This document shows positions 45,881-54,755 of a stretch of DNA of 64,000 nucleotides, in pieces. The position numbers were made by a program, and so were the translations under genes. Numbering within the stretch: position 1 is the stretch's first letter; every line of letters begins with the position of its first letter. The notes below the pieces were generated by a model. The model did no database searches and was not told the DNA's origin. It was given only the letters and a program-made list of their open reading frames with translations. This stretch comes from Sanguibacter sp. HDW7. GTDB taxonomy: Bacteria; Actinomycetota; Actinomycetes; Actinomycetales; Cellulomonadaceae. The stretch is from contig NZ_CP049862.1 of NCBI RefSeq assembly GCF_011300875.1, positions 2,852,001-2,916,000 on the forward strand. Reading direction: 5' to 3'.

Positions 45881-45904
45881 CGTGCTCTCCTGTCCGCGCC
45901 GCGC

Positions 45905-46022
45905 AAGGCGGCCACGCTCGTTGCCCCGTCTACGGCAGACGGAGCCTGGTCCTCACCCGGAGCACCCCCGCGCGGGGGTTGCTGGTCAGCCAGCCGGGGC
46001 TTGGCGCTGACGCTCATGACCT
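45905..46022 (-). promoter_or_regulatory. SAM-IV riboswitch
   Basis: The minus strand carries the conserved core in order: GGTCATGAGCG (from 46021), CAGCGCCAAGCCCCGGCT, GGCTGACCAGCAACCCCC, a GC hairpin CCCCCGCGCGGGGG, then TGCTCCGGGTGAGGACC (to about 45948), closing P1 with the first GGTC. The hairpin CCGTCT-GCCGT-AGACGG with GGCAACGAGCG (about 45942-45915) matches the extra pseudoknot-forming part that separates SAM-IV from SAM-I. It should bind S-adenosylmethionine and lower expression of the leader and oxidoreductase when methionine is ample. Edges are approximate. Confidence 0.88.
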
Positions 46023-46079
46023 GTGATTGATCGTTCTTGACGGGACTAGCGCCGCGAGGCGCACACCGCAAGTGGTTCG

Positions 46080-46109
46080 AAACTAGGACCTTGGTCACGA
46101 CCATGTCAA
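46080..46109 (-). promoter_or_regulatory. Promoter of the riboswitch transcript
   Basis: TTGACA (46109-46104), an 18-base spacer, and TAGTTT (46085-46080) on the minus strand; start predicted near 46073, about 50 bases before the riboswitch. The perfect -35 stands out in this GC-rich region. Confidence 0.65.
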
Positions 46110-46167
46110 CGGTTCGGACCGATTCATCCCACGCTTCGGGACATCCGGGCGGTGGGAGGATGTGCTG

Positions 46168-48633
46168 GTGCCCACCGATCTTCTCGACGTGCTCCTCGCG
46201 GGCGGTCGTCGTGCCGACCGTGCGACGCACGTCGAGCACGTGCCTGCGCGCGCCGGCACGCACGCCGACTGGCCCGCGTGGGCCGACCGCGACCTCGTCG
46301 CCGGCTACCGCGCGCTCGGTGTCGAGCGGCCCTGGCGCCACCAGGTCGAGGCCGCGGACGCCGCCTGGGCGGGGCAGCACACGGTCATCGGCACGTCGAC
46401 AGGCTCGGGAAAGTCGCTCGCGTTCTGGCTCCCCGCGCTCACGTCGGTGCGCGTCGACCACGCGCGCGGCACATTCGACCCGGGGCGCATCGAGTCCGTG
46501 CGCGCCCGCGGCTCCGTCCTCTACCTCTGCCCGACGAAGGCCCTCGCGGCCGACCAGCTCGTCGGCCTCGAGCAGCTGCTCGCGGCCGCGGGCACGCCGG
46601 ACCTCAAGGTCGCGACGTGCGACGGCGACACCCCGTACGAGGAGCGCCGCTGGGTCCGCGACCATGCGGACGTCGTCCTCACGAACCCCGACTTCCTGCA
46701 CTTCGCGCTCCTGCCTCAGCACGCGCGGTGGGCGCGGCTGCTGCGCTCGCTGCGGTACGTCGTCATCGACGAGGGCCACGCGTTCCGGGGGGTGCTCGGC
46801 GCGCACGTCGCGCTCGTGCTGCGCCGCCTGCGGCGGCTGTGCGCGCACTACTCGGGTCGCCCCGAGGGTCCGACGTTCGTCGTCGCGTCGGCGACGAGCG
46901 CCGAGCCCGCACGGACGACGGCCCGCCTCGTGGGCGTCGACGCCGGTGACGTCGTCGCGGTGACCGCCGACACGGCTCCCACGGGACGTCGTACGTTCGT
47001 CCTCTGGGAGCCCGCGGAGCTGCCCGGCACGGACGCGGGGGTCGACGACGGCTTCGTGACGTTCACGCCCGGCGGCGCGCCCGACGACTGGTGGGTCGAC
47101 GCACCCGAGGAGTCCGAGCCGCGGCCACGCCGCTCGGCGACCGCCGAGGCCGCCGACCTCCTCGCGGACCTCACCTCGGCGGGCGCGCGCACGCTCGCGT
47201 TCTGCCGGTCCCGGCGCGGCGCGGAGTCGGTCGCGCTCAGCGCGCAGCGCGCCCTCACCGCGGTGTCCCCGCGGCTCGGCGACGCGGTCGCGGCGTACCG
47301 CGGCGGCTACCTGCCCGAGGAGCGCCGCGAGCTCGAGGACGCGATCCGCTCGGGTCGGCTGCGCGCGCTCGCGACGACGAACGCTCTCGAGCTCGGCGTC
47401 GACATCTCGGGGCTCGACGCCGTGCTCGTCGTCGGCTGGCCAGGCACGCGCATGTCGATCTGGCAGCAGGCCGGGCGCGCGGGACGGGCGGGGGCCGACG
47501 GGCTCGTCGCGTTCGTCGCACGCGAGGACCCGCTCGACACGTACCTCGTCCACCATCCCGAGGCGATCTTCGAGGCTCCCCTCGAGGCGACTGTCTTCGA
47601 CCCGGGCAACCCGCACGTCCTCGCACCGCACCTGTGCGCAGCCGCGGCCGAGCTGCCGCTGCGCGAGGACGACCTCGACGCGTTCGGCCCGCACGCCCGC
47701 GAGGTGCTCGGCGTGCTCGAGCAGCGCGGTGCGCTGCGGCGTCGCCCGACAGGCTGGTTCTGGACGCATCCGACGTCGGCCGCGGGCCTCACGGACCTGC
47801 GCGGTTCGGGCGGCGAGCCCGTGCGCGTCGTCGAGGACGGCACGGGCCGCATGCTCGGGACCGTCGACGCCGCGGGCGCGGACGGCTCGGTGCACACGGG
47901 CGCGGTGTACGTGCACCAGGGCACGTCGTACGTCGTGCGCGAGCTCGACCTCGCCGACAAGGTCGCGCTCGTCGGGCGCAAGGACGTCGACTACGGCACG
48001 TGGTCGCACGACATCACGACGATCGCCGTGCACGACGGGGCGCGCGAGCGCACGTGGACGGCCGGCGGGCGCTCCGTGCGGTGGGGCCTCGGCGACGTCG
48101 ACGTGACGACGCAGGTCGTCTCGTACACGAAGCGGCGACTGCCGGGACTCGAAATCGTCTCGAACCACGACCTCGACCTGCCGCCTCGCACGCTGCCGAC
48201 GACGGCCGTGTGGTGGACGGCGCCCGCCGACGTCCTCGAAGCCGCGGGCGTCACCGCCGAGCTTGCGCCGGGCGCGCTGCACGCGGCCGAGCACGCGTCG
48301 ATCGGCCTGCTGCCCCTGCTCGCGACGTGCGACCGCTGGGACCTCGGCGGCGTCTCGACCGCGATGCACGTCGACACGGGCGAGGCGACGGTCTTCGTCT
48401 ACGACGCCTACCCGGGCGGCGCGGGCTTCGCCGAGCGTGGCTTCGAGCTGGCCGCGACGTGGCTGCGCGCGACGCGCGAGTCGATCGCGGACTGCCCGTG
48501 CCAGGCGGGCTGCCCGGCGTGCGTGCAGTCGCCCAAGTGCGGCTCGCAGAACAACCCGCTCGAGAAGGACGCCGCGGTGCGGCTGCTCGACGCGGTGCTC
48601 GCGTGCGCGCCGGGCGGTCACGTCCTGCGCTGA
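46168..48633 (+). CDS. DEAD/DEAH-box helicase with DUF1998/MZB zinc domain (MrfA-like)
   Basis: 821 aa. GTG 46168 is chosen since GGGAGGA lies seven bases upstream; GTG 46162 is too close. Helicase motifs: RPWRHQ (Q), GTSTGSGKSLAFWLP (I), PTKALAADQ (Ia), VVIDEGHAFRG (II, DEGH), VASATSAEP (III), LATTNALELGVDISGLD (V) and WQQAGRAGRAG (VI). The C-terminal zinc module is CPCQAGCPACVQSPKC. This is the MrfA/YprA group, known in Bacillus for repair of mitomycin adducts, and in actinobacteria the DECH helicase that sits beside tad pilus genes, as here. Convergent with the tadE-like gene, five bases apart. Confidence 0.93.
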   Translation: MPTDLLDVLLAGGRRADRATHVEHVPARAGTHADWPAWADRDLVAGYRALGVERPWRHQVEAADAAWAGQHTVIGTSTGSGKSLAFWLPALTSVRVDHARGTFDPGRIESVRARGSVLYLCPTKALAADQLVGLEQLLAAAGTPDLKVATCDGDTPYEERRWVRDHADVVLTNPDFLHFALLPQHARWARLLRSLRYVVIDEGHAFRGVLGAHVALVLRRLRRLCAHYSGRPEGPTFVVASATSAEPARTTARLVGVDAGDVVAVTADTAPTGRRTFVLWEPAELPGTDAGVDDGFVTFTPGGAPDDWWVDAPEESEPRPRRSATAEAADLLADLTSAGARTLAFCRSRRGAESVALSAQRALTAVSPRLGDAVAAYRGGYLPEERRELEDAIRSGRLRALATTNALELGVDISGLDAVLVVGWPGTRMSIWQQAGRAGRAGADGLVAFVAREDPLDTYLVHHPEAIFEAPLEATVFDPGNPHVLAPHLCAAAAELPLREDDLDAFGPHAREVLGVLEQRGALRRRPTGWFWTHPTSAAGLTDLRGSGGEPVRVVEDGTGRMLGTVDAAGADGSVHTGAVYVHQGTSYVVRELDLADKVALVGRKDVDYGTWSHDITTIAVHDGARERTWTAGGRSVRWGLGDVDVTTQVVSYTKRRLPGLEIVSNHDLDLPPRTLPTTAVWWTAPADVLEAAGVTAELAPGALHAAEHASIGLLPLLATCDRWDLGGVSTAMHVDTGEATVFVYDAYPGGAGFAERGFELAATWLRATRESIADCPCQAGCPACVQSPKCGSQNNPLEKDAAVRLLDAVLACAPGGHVLR

Positions 48634-48638
48634 CGCGC

Positions 48639-49178
48639 TCACCGCGCGCCTGCTAGCTCGGCGTCGCGCACCCAGGCGGGGCCCGCTCGCGCAGTTGCGC
48701 TGCGTGGACCCGTGAGGCGCGCGAGCGCACCCGTCGGCGCGCGGCGCACACCGACCTCGACGACGCCGAGCGCATCGACGTCGCACGTCACGAGCTCGGC
48801 ACCGTTACGGCGGGCTGCCTCCGTCGCGACTGCGCAGGGCGCGTCGCCGCGCCACGTGGCCGCGGCGGCCTGCGCGCCCGCGAGCGCGGCAAGATCCGCA
48901 GCCGACGACGTCGCCGCGCCGAGCGCGCGGGCGGACGCCGCGAGGGCGAGCGTCCCAGCGAGGACGACGGCGACCGCGAGCACGGCCAGGACGAGGACGG
49001 ACGCGCTGCCGGCGTCGTCGTGCGCGGCTCCGGCCGTACCTGCTCGCAGCTTCCTGCGGACCGAGGCTGCACTCCGTCCACGGGCACCTGGCCCGCGTGC
49101 ACCTGGCCCGCGTGCGTCCGGCCGACGGGTACCCGGCCCGGCCCCGGGGCAGCCGACGGCCACGACCGCCCCGCTCAC
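48639..49178 (-). CDS. TadE-like pseudopilin, helicase/secretion neighbourhood type
   Basis: 179 aa from GTG 49178, coupled to the preceding gene by GTGA. A basic, repeat-rich head (ARGPGARGPGARG) leads to the pilin-like region GSASVLVLAVLAVAVVLAGTLALAASARALG with Asp/Gly before the helix, followed by SAADLAALAGAQAAA and two Cys (APCAVA and VTCDVD) that may form a disulfide. This matches the small Rv3654c-like proteins ending actinobacterial tad clusters. Role in pilus assembly or export is inferred. Confidence 0.85.
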   Translation of the reverse strand: MSGAVVAVGCPGAGPGTRRPDARGPGARGPGARGRSAASVRRKLRAGTAGAAHDDAGSASVLVLAVLAVAVVLAGTLALAASARALGAATSSAADLAALAGAQAAAATWRGDAPCAVATEAARRNGAELVTCDVDALGVVEVGVRRAPTGALARLTGPRSATARAGPAWVRDAELAGAR

Positions 49179-49537
49179 TCGATCGCCGCGACGGCGGTCG
49201 CGGAGACACCGAGCGCGCCGAGCGGCCCCGAGCCGTCACCGAGTCCCCGGCGCACGGTCGCGGTCACCCAGCCGTCGGCGACGACGAGGTCGACGTCGGC
49301 GGACTCCCCCGCGACGCGTCGTGCCGCAGCACGAGCCTCGCCCTCGGGGAGCCCGAGCGCCGCGGCCCGTGCGCCGGCACGGGCGCCGTCGAGCACCGTG
49401 AGGTGGGCCGCGCCCACCGCCGCGACCGTGAGCACGACGACGAGAGCGAGCACGATGACGGGCAGCACGACCGCGGCCTCGGCCGTGACGGACCCGCGGT
49501 CGTCACGCCCGGGCCGCGGCCGTACCTGGCTGCGCAT
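49175..49537 (-). CDS. TadE-family pseudopilin
   Basis: 120 aa from ATG 49537, which overlaps the DUF4244 stop (ATGA). Motif GSVTAEAAVVLPVIVLALVVVL is the TadE signature: a Glu five residues into the segment after the Gly that precedes the helix, as cleaved by prepilin peptidase. The remainder is a short alpha/beta external part with one GARAGARAAALG helix. Probably a minor pilin of the Flp pilus encoded in this cluster. Confidence 0.9.
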   Translation of the reverse strand: MRSQVRPRPGRDDRGSVTAEAAVVLPVIVLALVVVLTVAAVGAAHLTVLDGARAGARAAALGLPEGEARAAARRVAGESADVDLVVADGWVTATVRRGLGDGSGPLGALGVSATAVAAIE

Positions 49538-49812
49538 CAGATCGTCAGCGCTGCCTTGACGATCTTGAGGAGCATCGTGCGCACGTCGCTGCTCGCGAGG
49601 ATCGTCACGAGCAGGCCCGCGAGGCCGACGGCCGCGATGATCGTCACGGCGTACTCGGCCGTCGCGGCACCGCGGTCGCGGTGATCGCCGAGCCGTGCGG
49701 CGGAGCGGGCGAACCAGCCGCGCGAGTCCGTCGTCGTCTGCGAGGCGGCGGCCTCGGGGCCGACGGGGTCGGGCTCGGCGGGCAGGTCGGGAACGAGGGT
49801 CAGGGTGCTCAT
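49537..49812 (-). CDS. Flp-type major pilin, DUF4244
   Basis: 91 aa from ATG 49812 with AGGAGG upstream. After a 45-residue acidic leader comes DRGAATAEYAVTIIAAVGLAGLLVTILAS, with G-A-A-T-A-E-Y as the prepilin cleavage and Glu+5 region and a single hydrophobic helix, ending shortly after at KAALTI. DUF4244 proteins are the actinobacterial counterpart of Flp pilin. First of the three pilin-like genes, whose start and stop codons all overlap. The 229 bases before it hold no gene. Confidence 0.9.
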   Translation of the reverse strand: MSTLTLVPDLPAEPDPVGPEAAASQTTTDSRGWFARSAARLGDHRDRGAATAEYAVTIIAAVGLAGLLVTILASSDVRTMLLKIVKAALTI

Positions 49813-50041
49813 GCGTCCTCCTGGGATCGGCGGCCGGGGCCGCTGGTCCGCGGGTCGGGCGACCCGCGGACCACCACGGTGGGCCGCGCTCGCAGGCCGC
49901 GCGAGGGGAGCGTCGCGATCCGTGGACGAGGTCTCGCGGGGCCCGCCTGTGGGCAGCCTCCACCGCCCGTCGACCGGCCCTCACCCGTCCAGACCGAGCC
50001 CGACGCCTCGTCCCGCGCGTGGCCCGCGGCAGGAGCGAGGA

Positions 50042-50974
50042 TCAGGCCGCGAGGAACCCGTCGCCCGTGAGGATCGTGCCCGTGCATGCGTCGCGCAGGG
50101 CGTGCGCGATCCGTGCGAGTCCGGGCAGCACTCGACGGCGCGCGATCGCGTCGATCGCCTCTCCGGGATCGCCGCCCTCGTGCTCGGGACGCCACGTGAG
50201 CTCGTACGCGAACGGGCCGTGGTCGCGCCAGGGCAGCTCACGCAGCGCGGGCGGCTCGAGCTCAGCCCGGTACATGCGCAGGACGACGGCCCCGTCGAAG
50301 GCCGTGCGCCCGACGAGCGTGTACCCGAGCGCCCCCACATGCCCACGACGCCGCTCGGGGGCGTCCTCGAGGCTCGTGCGCAGGCCGTGCCGCACGAGCA
50401 GGTCGAACGCTTGCTGCACGTCGACGAGCATGGGCGAGTAGAGGGTCCGCCACCCACCGTGGACGCTCTCGGCGCGCTGAAGACCCGCCGCGCCGACCTC
50501 GTCCCACGCCCGGTCCGCAACCTCGCGCACGCCCGCGTCGGGGCCTGCTCCCGGCAGCGCGCACGCGTGCTCGACAGCCGCGACGAGAGCCCCGGACGTC
50601 GCGGGGCCGGGCACGGCGGTCGCGCCCCCGACATGCGCGGCGACGGCGGTCGCCCAGGCTCGCCCGACGGCACCGGCTCCCCCGTCAGCTGCGACCTCCG
50701 TCACCTCGGTGACCCACCACGCGGCCTCGTCGTCGCGCGTCGCCGGAAAGGGCCCGACGACGTGCGCGTCGCCGCCGAGATCGAGGAGGCCGAGCGCGCC
50801 GTGCTCGTCGGAGGCCGGAGCACCCCGGAACCGCGCGCCGACGAGCGCCTGCGCGGGACGCGGAGCGAGCGGCTCACGGAGCCAGCCCGACTCCGGGAAC
50901 CAGGCGCGCGAGAACCTGCGCAGGTCGAGGCTGCGCGGGACGACGAGAGCGGTGACGTTCACCTGGACGTTCAC
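50042..50974 (-). CDS. Uncharacterised protein inside the tad cluster
   Basis: 310 aa from GTG 50974 with GGAAGGAG upstream. No signal peptide and no membrane helix are seen. The N-terminus alternates strands (VNVTALVVPRSLDLRRFSRAWFPESGW); the middle is Ala/Gly-rich; the end contains LGYTLVGRTAFDGAVVLRMYRAELEPPALRELPW and LPGLARIAHALRDACTGTILTGDGFLAA. The good ribosome site and codon pattern support a real gene. It lies between tadC and the pilins on the same strand but is not coupled to either. I do not recognise the family. Confidence 0.7.
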   Translation of the reverse strand: MNVQVNVTALVVPRSLDLRRFSRAWFPESGWLREPLAPRPAQALVGARFRGAPASDEHGALGLLDLGGDAHVVGPFPATRDDEAAWWVTEVTEVAADGGAGAVGRAWATAVAAHVGGATAVPGPATSGALVAAVEHACALPGAGPDAGVREVADRAWDEVGAAGLQRAESVHGGWRTLYSPMLVDVQQAFDLLVRHGLRTSLEDAPERRRGHVGALGYTLVGRTAFDGAVVLRMYRAELEPPALRELPWRDHGPFAYELTWRPEHEGGDPGEAIDAIARRRVLPGLARIAHALRDACTGTILTGDGFLAA

Positions 50975-51103
50975 GACGGACTCCTTCCACGCGGGTGACG
51001 CGGTGCGTGGCTCCGAGGCTAGGCACGGCGTGCTTCCGTCGTGTTTCGGCGCGGGGTCGGTCGTGGGTCGCGGTGCCGGAGCAGCCCGGCCGGAGCAGCC
51101 CGG

Positions 51104-51862
51104 TCAGAGCAGCCCGGAGCCGAGCGCGATGACCGTGGGGACGAGCCCGAGCAGGACGAACGCGGGCAGCAGGCAGAGCCCGAGGGGCACGACGACGCGG
51201 ACTGCGAGCCGCTCGGCAGCCTCGACCGCCCGGGCCTCGGCCTCGCGGTCGTGCCGGTCGCGGGCCGCCCGCAGCGCGCTCGCGGGCGCGGCGCCCTGCT
51301 CCCACGCGGGGCGGAGACAGCCCGCGACGAGGCCGAGAACCGACGGCGTCGCAGGGAGGCCACGACCCCCGCGGAGCGCGCCCGGCCCCAGCCGCGAGCC
51401 GACCGGGGCCACCCCTTCGTCGGCCGACGCGCTGACGGTCGCCCACGCCTCGTCCCACCCAGCACCGAGGACGAGCGCCGCGCCTGCCGTCGTGAGCCCG
51501 AGTCCGGTCGGCCCGCCCACGGCGTCGCCGACGACGCGCAGCGCGTCGGGCAGCGACGTCGCGGAGGTCGCGACCGCGAGCAGCTCGAGGACGACGCCGG
51601 CGTCCGCCACCGGGTCACGATCCTCCGACGGGTCTGCGCCGGCCGGACTGTCCCGACCCGCTGTTCCGGGCATTCCGGTGCCCCCGCGACCGGTGCCAGC
51701 GCGACCGGTGCCGCGCCCTGCCGCACGGCCCAGCCCCGTGCGATCGGCGGCGCGCAGCCGCGCGCCCCACGGCCGCAGCCGCCGTGACCGGCCACCCCAA
51801 GTCCCCGCGGCCGCGAGCAGGAGCACGACCCCGAGCACGACGAGCGCGTGCGGGGCCGTCAC
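51104..51862 (-). CDS. tadC: TadC-like type II secretion F-domain protein
   Basis: 252 aa from GTG 51862, overlapping tadB by GTGA. N-terminal helix (LVVLGVVLLLAAAG), a Gly/Arg/Thr-rich insert (residues 40-75), then the T2SSF region: AGVVLELLAVATSATSLPDALRVVGDAVG, WDEAWATVSAS, and a C-terminal pair of helices with ERLAVRVVVPLGLCLLPAFVLLGLVPTVIALG. It forms the inner-membrane platform of the pilus machine with TadB. Shorter than proteobacterial TadC, normal for actinobacteria. Confidence 0.88.
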   Translation of the reverse strand: MTAPHALVVLGVVLLLAAAGTWGGRSRRLRPWGARLRAADRTGLGRAAGRGTGRAGTGRGGTGMPGTAGRDSPAGADPSEDRDPVADAGVVLELLAVATSATSLPDALRVVGDAVGGPTGLGLTTAGAALVLGAGWDEAWATVSASADEGVAPVGSRLGPGALRGGRGLPATPSVLGLVAGCLRPAWEQGAAPASALRAARDRHDREAEARAVEAAERLAVRVVVPLGLCLLPAFVLLGLVPTVIALGSGLL

Positions 51863-52635
51863 GCTCGCTCCGCCTGCCGGACGAGCAGCGCGATCCAGCG
51901 GCGTCCTGCCGCGAGCACGCCGAGTCCGACGATCACCGACGCCGCACCGGGTCTGCCGCCGAGCACCGTGCTCACCGGGTCGGCGCCGAGCAGGCTCGCG
52001 ACGAGGACGCCGAGCAGCGGCAGCCAGGCGAGGAGTCGAGCGGTCGCCCGCGGTCCCGCGAGTGCGGCGTCGCGGCGGGCTGCGCGGGTCTCGGCGGCGA
52101 CGGCCTCGCGCCCGACGTGCTCGAGCGTGTCCGCGAGCGGGGACCCGAGCCGCACGGCGACGCGGCACGCCGCGACGAGGGCCGCGACGCGTGCGCTGCG
52201 TTGTTCGGCCGCGCTCCGTCCGCCCCGCGCGCGCCGTACACGTGGCGGTCCCGCCCCGTCGGCACCGACGCTGGGCCCGGGCCCGGGCCCGGCATCGCGC
52301 CCCGGCCCAGCCCCGTCGGAACCGGGCCCAGCGCCGTGCCCAGGCTCAGAACCTCGCCCCTGCCCGCCCTCGAGCTGCAGCGCGAGCGAGGCAGCGTGCG
52401 GCACCCCGTCGGGCGTCGCGAGCACCCCTGCCCTGGCCCACGCGTGCGCGGGCGGCGAGCCCGCGCGCAGCGACGCCGCGACGGCCATGAGCAGCACCTC
52501 GACGGCGCTGCCTGCCGCCCCTTCGGACCGCTCGGCGACAGGGTGTGGGCGTCGGTCGCCACGGCCCGGAGCCGTCCCACCACCCGCGAGGAGCACGAGG
52601 AGGGCGACGAGCCCGCCGACGATGACGGCGATCAC
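51859..52635 (-). CDS. tadB: TadB-like type II secretion F-domain protein
   Basis: 258 aa from GTG 52635, overlapping tadA by GTGA. Helix at the start (VIAVIVGGLVALLVLLAG), T2SSF halves around SAVEVLLMAVAASLRAGSPPAHAWARAG and LVAACRVAVRLGSPLADTLEHVGREAVA, split by a disordered Gly/Pro insert (GPGSDGAGPGRDAGPGPGPS), and C-terminal helices LLAWLPLLGVLVASLLG and SVIVGLGVLAAGRRW. Platform protein of the Flp pilus system. The insert is unusual and lies between the two helical halves. Confidence 0.87.
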   Translation of the reverse strand: MIAVIVGGLVALLVLLAGGGTAPGRGDRRPHPVAERSEGAAGSAVEVLLMAVAASLRAGSPPAHAWARAGVLATPDGVPHAASLALQLEGGQGRGSEPGHGAGPGSDGAGPGRDAGPGPGPSVGADGAGPPRVRRARGGRSAAEQRSARVAALVAACRVAVRLGSPLADTLEHVGREAVAAETRAARRDAALAGPRATARLLAWLPLLGVLVASLLGADPVSTVLGGRPGAASVIVGLGVLAAGRRWIALLVRQAERA

Positions 52636-53792
52636 GCGCGGTCCCGGAGCTGGGCGACCAGCGCGTCCCACGCCGGCCCGCGCACCGGCGCGCCGCTCCC
52701 GTCCCACGTGAGCGCCGGCTCGACGACGAGCCGGCCGTCGTCGAGCCCGACGGTCCCGACCTCAGCGACGTGACGCCGCCCGTCCGTGCGCCGCAGGTGG
52801 ACGACGACGTCGAGCGCGGCCGCGGCCTGGGCGGCGACGGCCGCAGGGTCGAGGCCAGCGAGCGCGCCGAGGGCCATGAGCCGCGCGGGGACGTCGGCGG
52901 CCGAGTTCGCGTGGAGGGTCGCCCAGCCGCCGTCGTGCCCGGTGTTGAGGGCGGTGAGGAGCTCGCGCACCTCGGCGCCCCGGCACTCGCCGAGGACGAT
53001 CCTGTCGGGCCGCATGCGCAGCGTCGCTCGGACGAGGTCGGCGAGCGTCACCTCGCCGCGTCCCTCGACGTTGGCGCGCCGGGCGAGCAGGTGGAGGACG
53101 TGCGGGTGCGTCGGCACGAGCTCGCGGGCCTCCTCGACGACGAGGAGGCGCTCGTCGGGCGGGGCGAGCGCGAGGAGTGCTGCGAGCAGCGTCGTCTTGC
53201 CGGTGCCGGTGGAGCCCGAGACGAGCACGTTGGCGCGCGCCGCGACGAGCGCGGGCAGCAGGTCGCCCGTACCGGGCGGGAGCATGCCTGCCGCGACGAG
53301 CTCCGTGTACGGCAGGCCACCCGGGCGCAGGACGCGCAGCGAGATGAGGGCCCCGCGCGGACACACGGGGGCGACGACCGCGTGCAGGCGAGCACCGTCG
53401 GGCAGCCGGGCGTCGACGACGGGGCTCGCGTCGTCGAGGCGCTGCCCGCCCGCTGCGGCGAGGTGGACGGCGAGCGCGCGGACGTCGTCGTCCGTGCCGA
53501 GATCGAGCGGGACGTGCTCGAGCCCGGAGCCTCGGTCGACCCACACGTCGCGGGGGCCGTTGACGAGGACGTCGGTGACGCCAGGCTCGTCGAGCAGCAC
53601 CTGGAGGGGGCCGGCGCCGAGGGTCGCGTCGCGCACGTCGTGGACGAGCCGCTCGAGCGCGTGCGAGCCGAGGACGACGCCGCGGTGGCGCACGGCGTCG
53701 CGCACGACGTCGCCGAGGTCGGCCACGCCCGCGGGAACCGTCGCGAGGCGGGCGCGGACGTCGGCGAGCAGTGCGTCGTCGTACGTCCTCAC
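52632..53792 (-). CDS. tadA: TadA/CpaF secretion ATPase
   Basis: 386 aa from GTG 53792, overlapping the cpaE-like gene by GTGA. N-terminal domain with GVTDVLVNGPRDVWVDRGSG, then Walker A NVLVSGSTGTGKTTLLAALL, Asp box LLVVEEARELVP, Walker B LRMRPDRIVLGECRGAE and His box TGHDGGWATLHANS. All catalytic motifs are intact. It powers Flp pilus assembly as a hexamer at the membrane. It matches the actinobacterial helicase/secretion-neighbourhood ATPase family. Confidence 0.94.
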   Translation of the reverse strand: MRTYDDALLADVRARLATVPAGVADLGDVVRDAVRHRGVVLGSHALERLVHDVRDATLGAGPLQVLLDEPGVTDVLVNGPRDVWVDRGSGLEHVPLDLGTDDDVRALAVHLAAAGGQRLDDASPVVDARLPDGARLHAVVAPVCPRGALISLRVLRPGGLPYTELVAAGMLPPGTGDLLPALVAARANVLVSGSTGTGKTTLLAALLALAPPDERLLVVEEARELVPTHPHVLHLLARRANVEGRGEVTLADLVRATLRMRPDRIVLGECRGAEVRELLTALNTGHDGGWATLHANSAADVPARLMALGALAGLDPAAVAAQAAAALDVVVHLRRTDGRRHVAEVGTVGLDDGRLVVEPALTWDGSGAPVRGPAWDALVAQLRDRA

Positions 53793-54613
53793 CGGGCACG
53801 CACCGTCCGCCCGCCACGCATCGCGTGCTGCAGAGCGCCGAGCACCGCGAGCGCCGTGCGGTGCAGGCGCGGCCCGCACGGCCCCACGCCGCGCTCCACG
53901 GCACGCGGCAGCGTGCGGTCCGTGTGGAGGCGGGCGAGGACGTCGACGCCGACGGCGTCCGCGACGACGCCCTCGGTGAGGCCGCCGGGCGCGGGCCCGG
54001 ACGTCACGAGGCGCACGGCCGCCGCGGGATGCAGGTCGTGGAGGCTGCGCTGCGCAGCGGCGACGCCCTGGAGGTCGCGCGGCACGACGAGCACGTGGAG
54101 GTCGACGGGCACGGGCGGACGGGAGCGCACGTGGCGGGGCAGGTCGAGGACGAGCGGGACGTCGGCGCCGAGCGCCGCGAGGACGTCGTGCAGCGCGGCG
54201 GGCGCGACCTCGCCGGGACGGGCGCGGTCATGGCTGAGGACGTGGACGTCGCCCCACAGCGGCAGGAGGGCGTGGAGCTCGGCGGCGGGGACGTCGCCCG
54301 TCGCGTCGCGCAGGTCCGCCCAGCGCAGACCGGGCTGGTCCTCGATGCCGCAGAGGACGTCGAGGCCGCCGCCGTCCTCGTCGAGGTCGACGAGGACGCA
54401 GCCGCCCTCGCGCCGGGCGAGCGCGCGGGCGCACGCGGCGGCGAGCGTGCTCGCGCCGGTCCCGCCGCGGGCGCCGCTCACGCCGAGGACGGACCGGAGG
54501 CCGGGCGGAGATGCTGCGGCGAGACGCGGTCCGGCATCCCACGCGTCGTCGTCGGGCGCGGGCCACGGCCGGGCGGTGGCCTCGGTCGCGGGCGGCACTG
54601 TCCACAGCGCCAT
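53789..54613 (-). CDS. CpaE/SsaE-like septum-site ATPase homologue
   Basis: 274 aa from ATG 54613 with GGAGG six bases upstream. MinD/ParA-like fold: the P-loop is VSGARGGTGASTLAAACARAL, where the usual GKT(T/S) is GAST, a deviation typical of actinobacterial CpaE homologues; LVDLDEDGGGLDVLCG and LVLDLPRHV follow. It probably places the tad machine at a pole or site. First gene of the cluster, followed by tadA, tadB and tadC in coupled order. No receiver domain is present. Confidence 0.88.
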   Translation of the reverse strand: MALWTVPPATEATARPWPAPDDDAWDAGPRLAAASPPGLRSVLGVSGARGGTGASTLAAACARALARREGGCVLVDLDEDGGGLDVLCGIEDQPGLRWADLRDATGDVPAAELHALLPLWGDVHVLSHDRARPGEVAPAALHDVLAALGADVPLVLDLPRHVRSRPPVPVDLHVLVVPRDLQGVAAAQRSLHDLHPAAAVRLVTSGPAPGGLTEGVVADAVGVDVLARLHTDRTLPRAVERGVGPCGPRLHRTALAVLGALQHAMRGGRTVRAR

Positions 54614-54755
54614 GGTCACCTCCGGGTCGTCGCGCTCCTGGTCGCCGCCGACGCTGCCCGCCACGCACGCACGTCGCCACCCGTCGACGCAGATCCGTGG
54701 ACGGCCCGCGCGGCTGCCCGGGCTGTGGTCAATCACTCCCGCTAGGCTCGGTCCC

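Noticed and set aside
52770-54755. Long plus-strand extension before the HAD gene
   Set aside because: Antisense of tadA and the cpaE-like gene; the HAD fold starts at 54756 behind its own -10 box.
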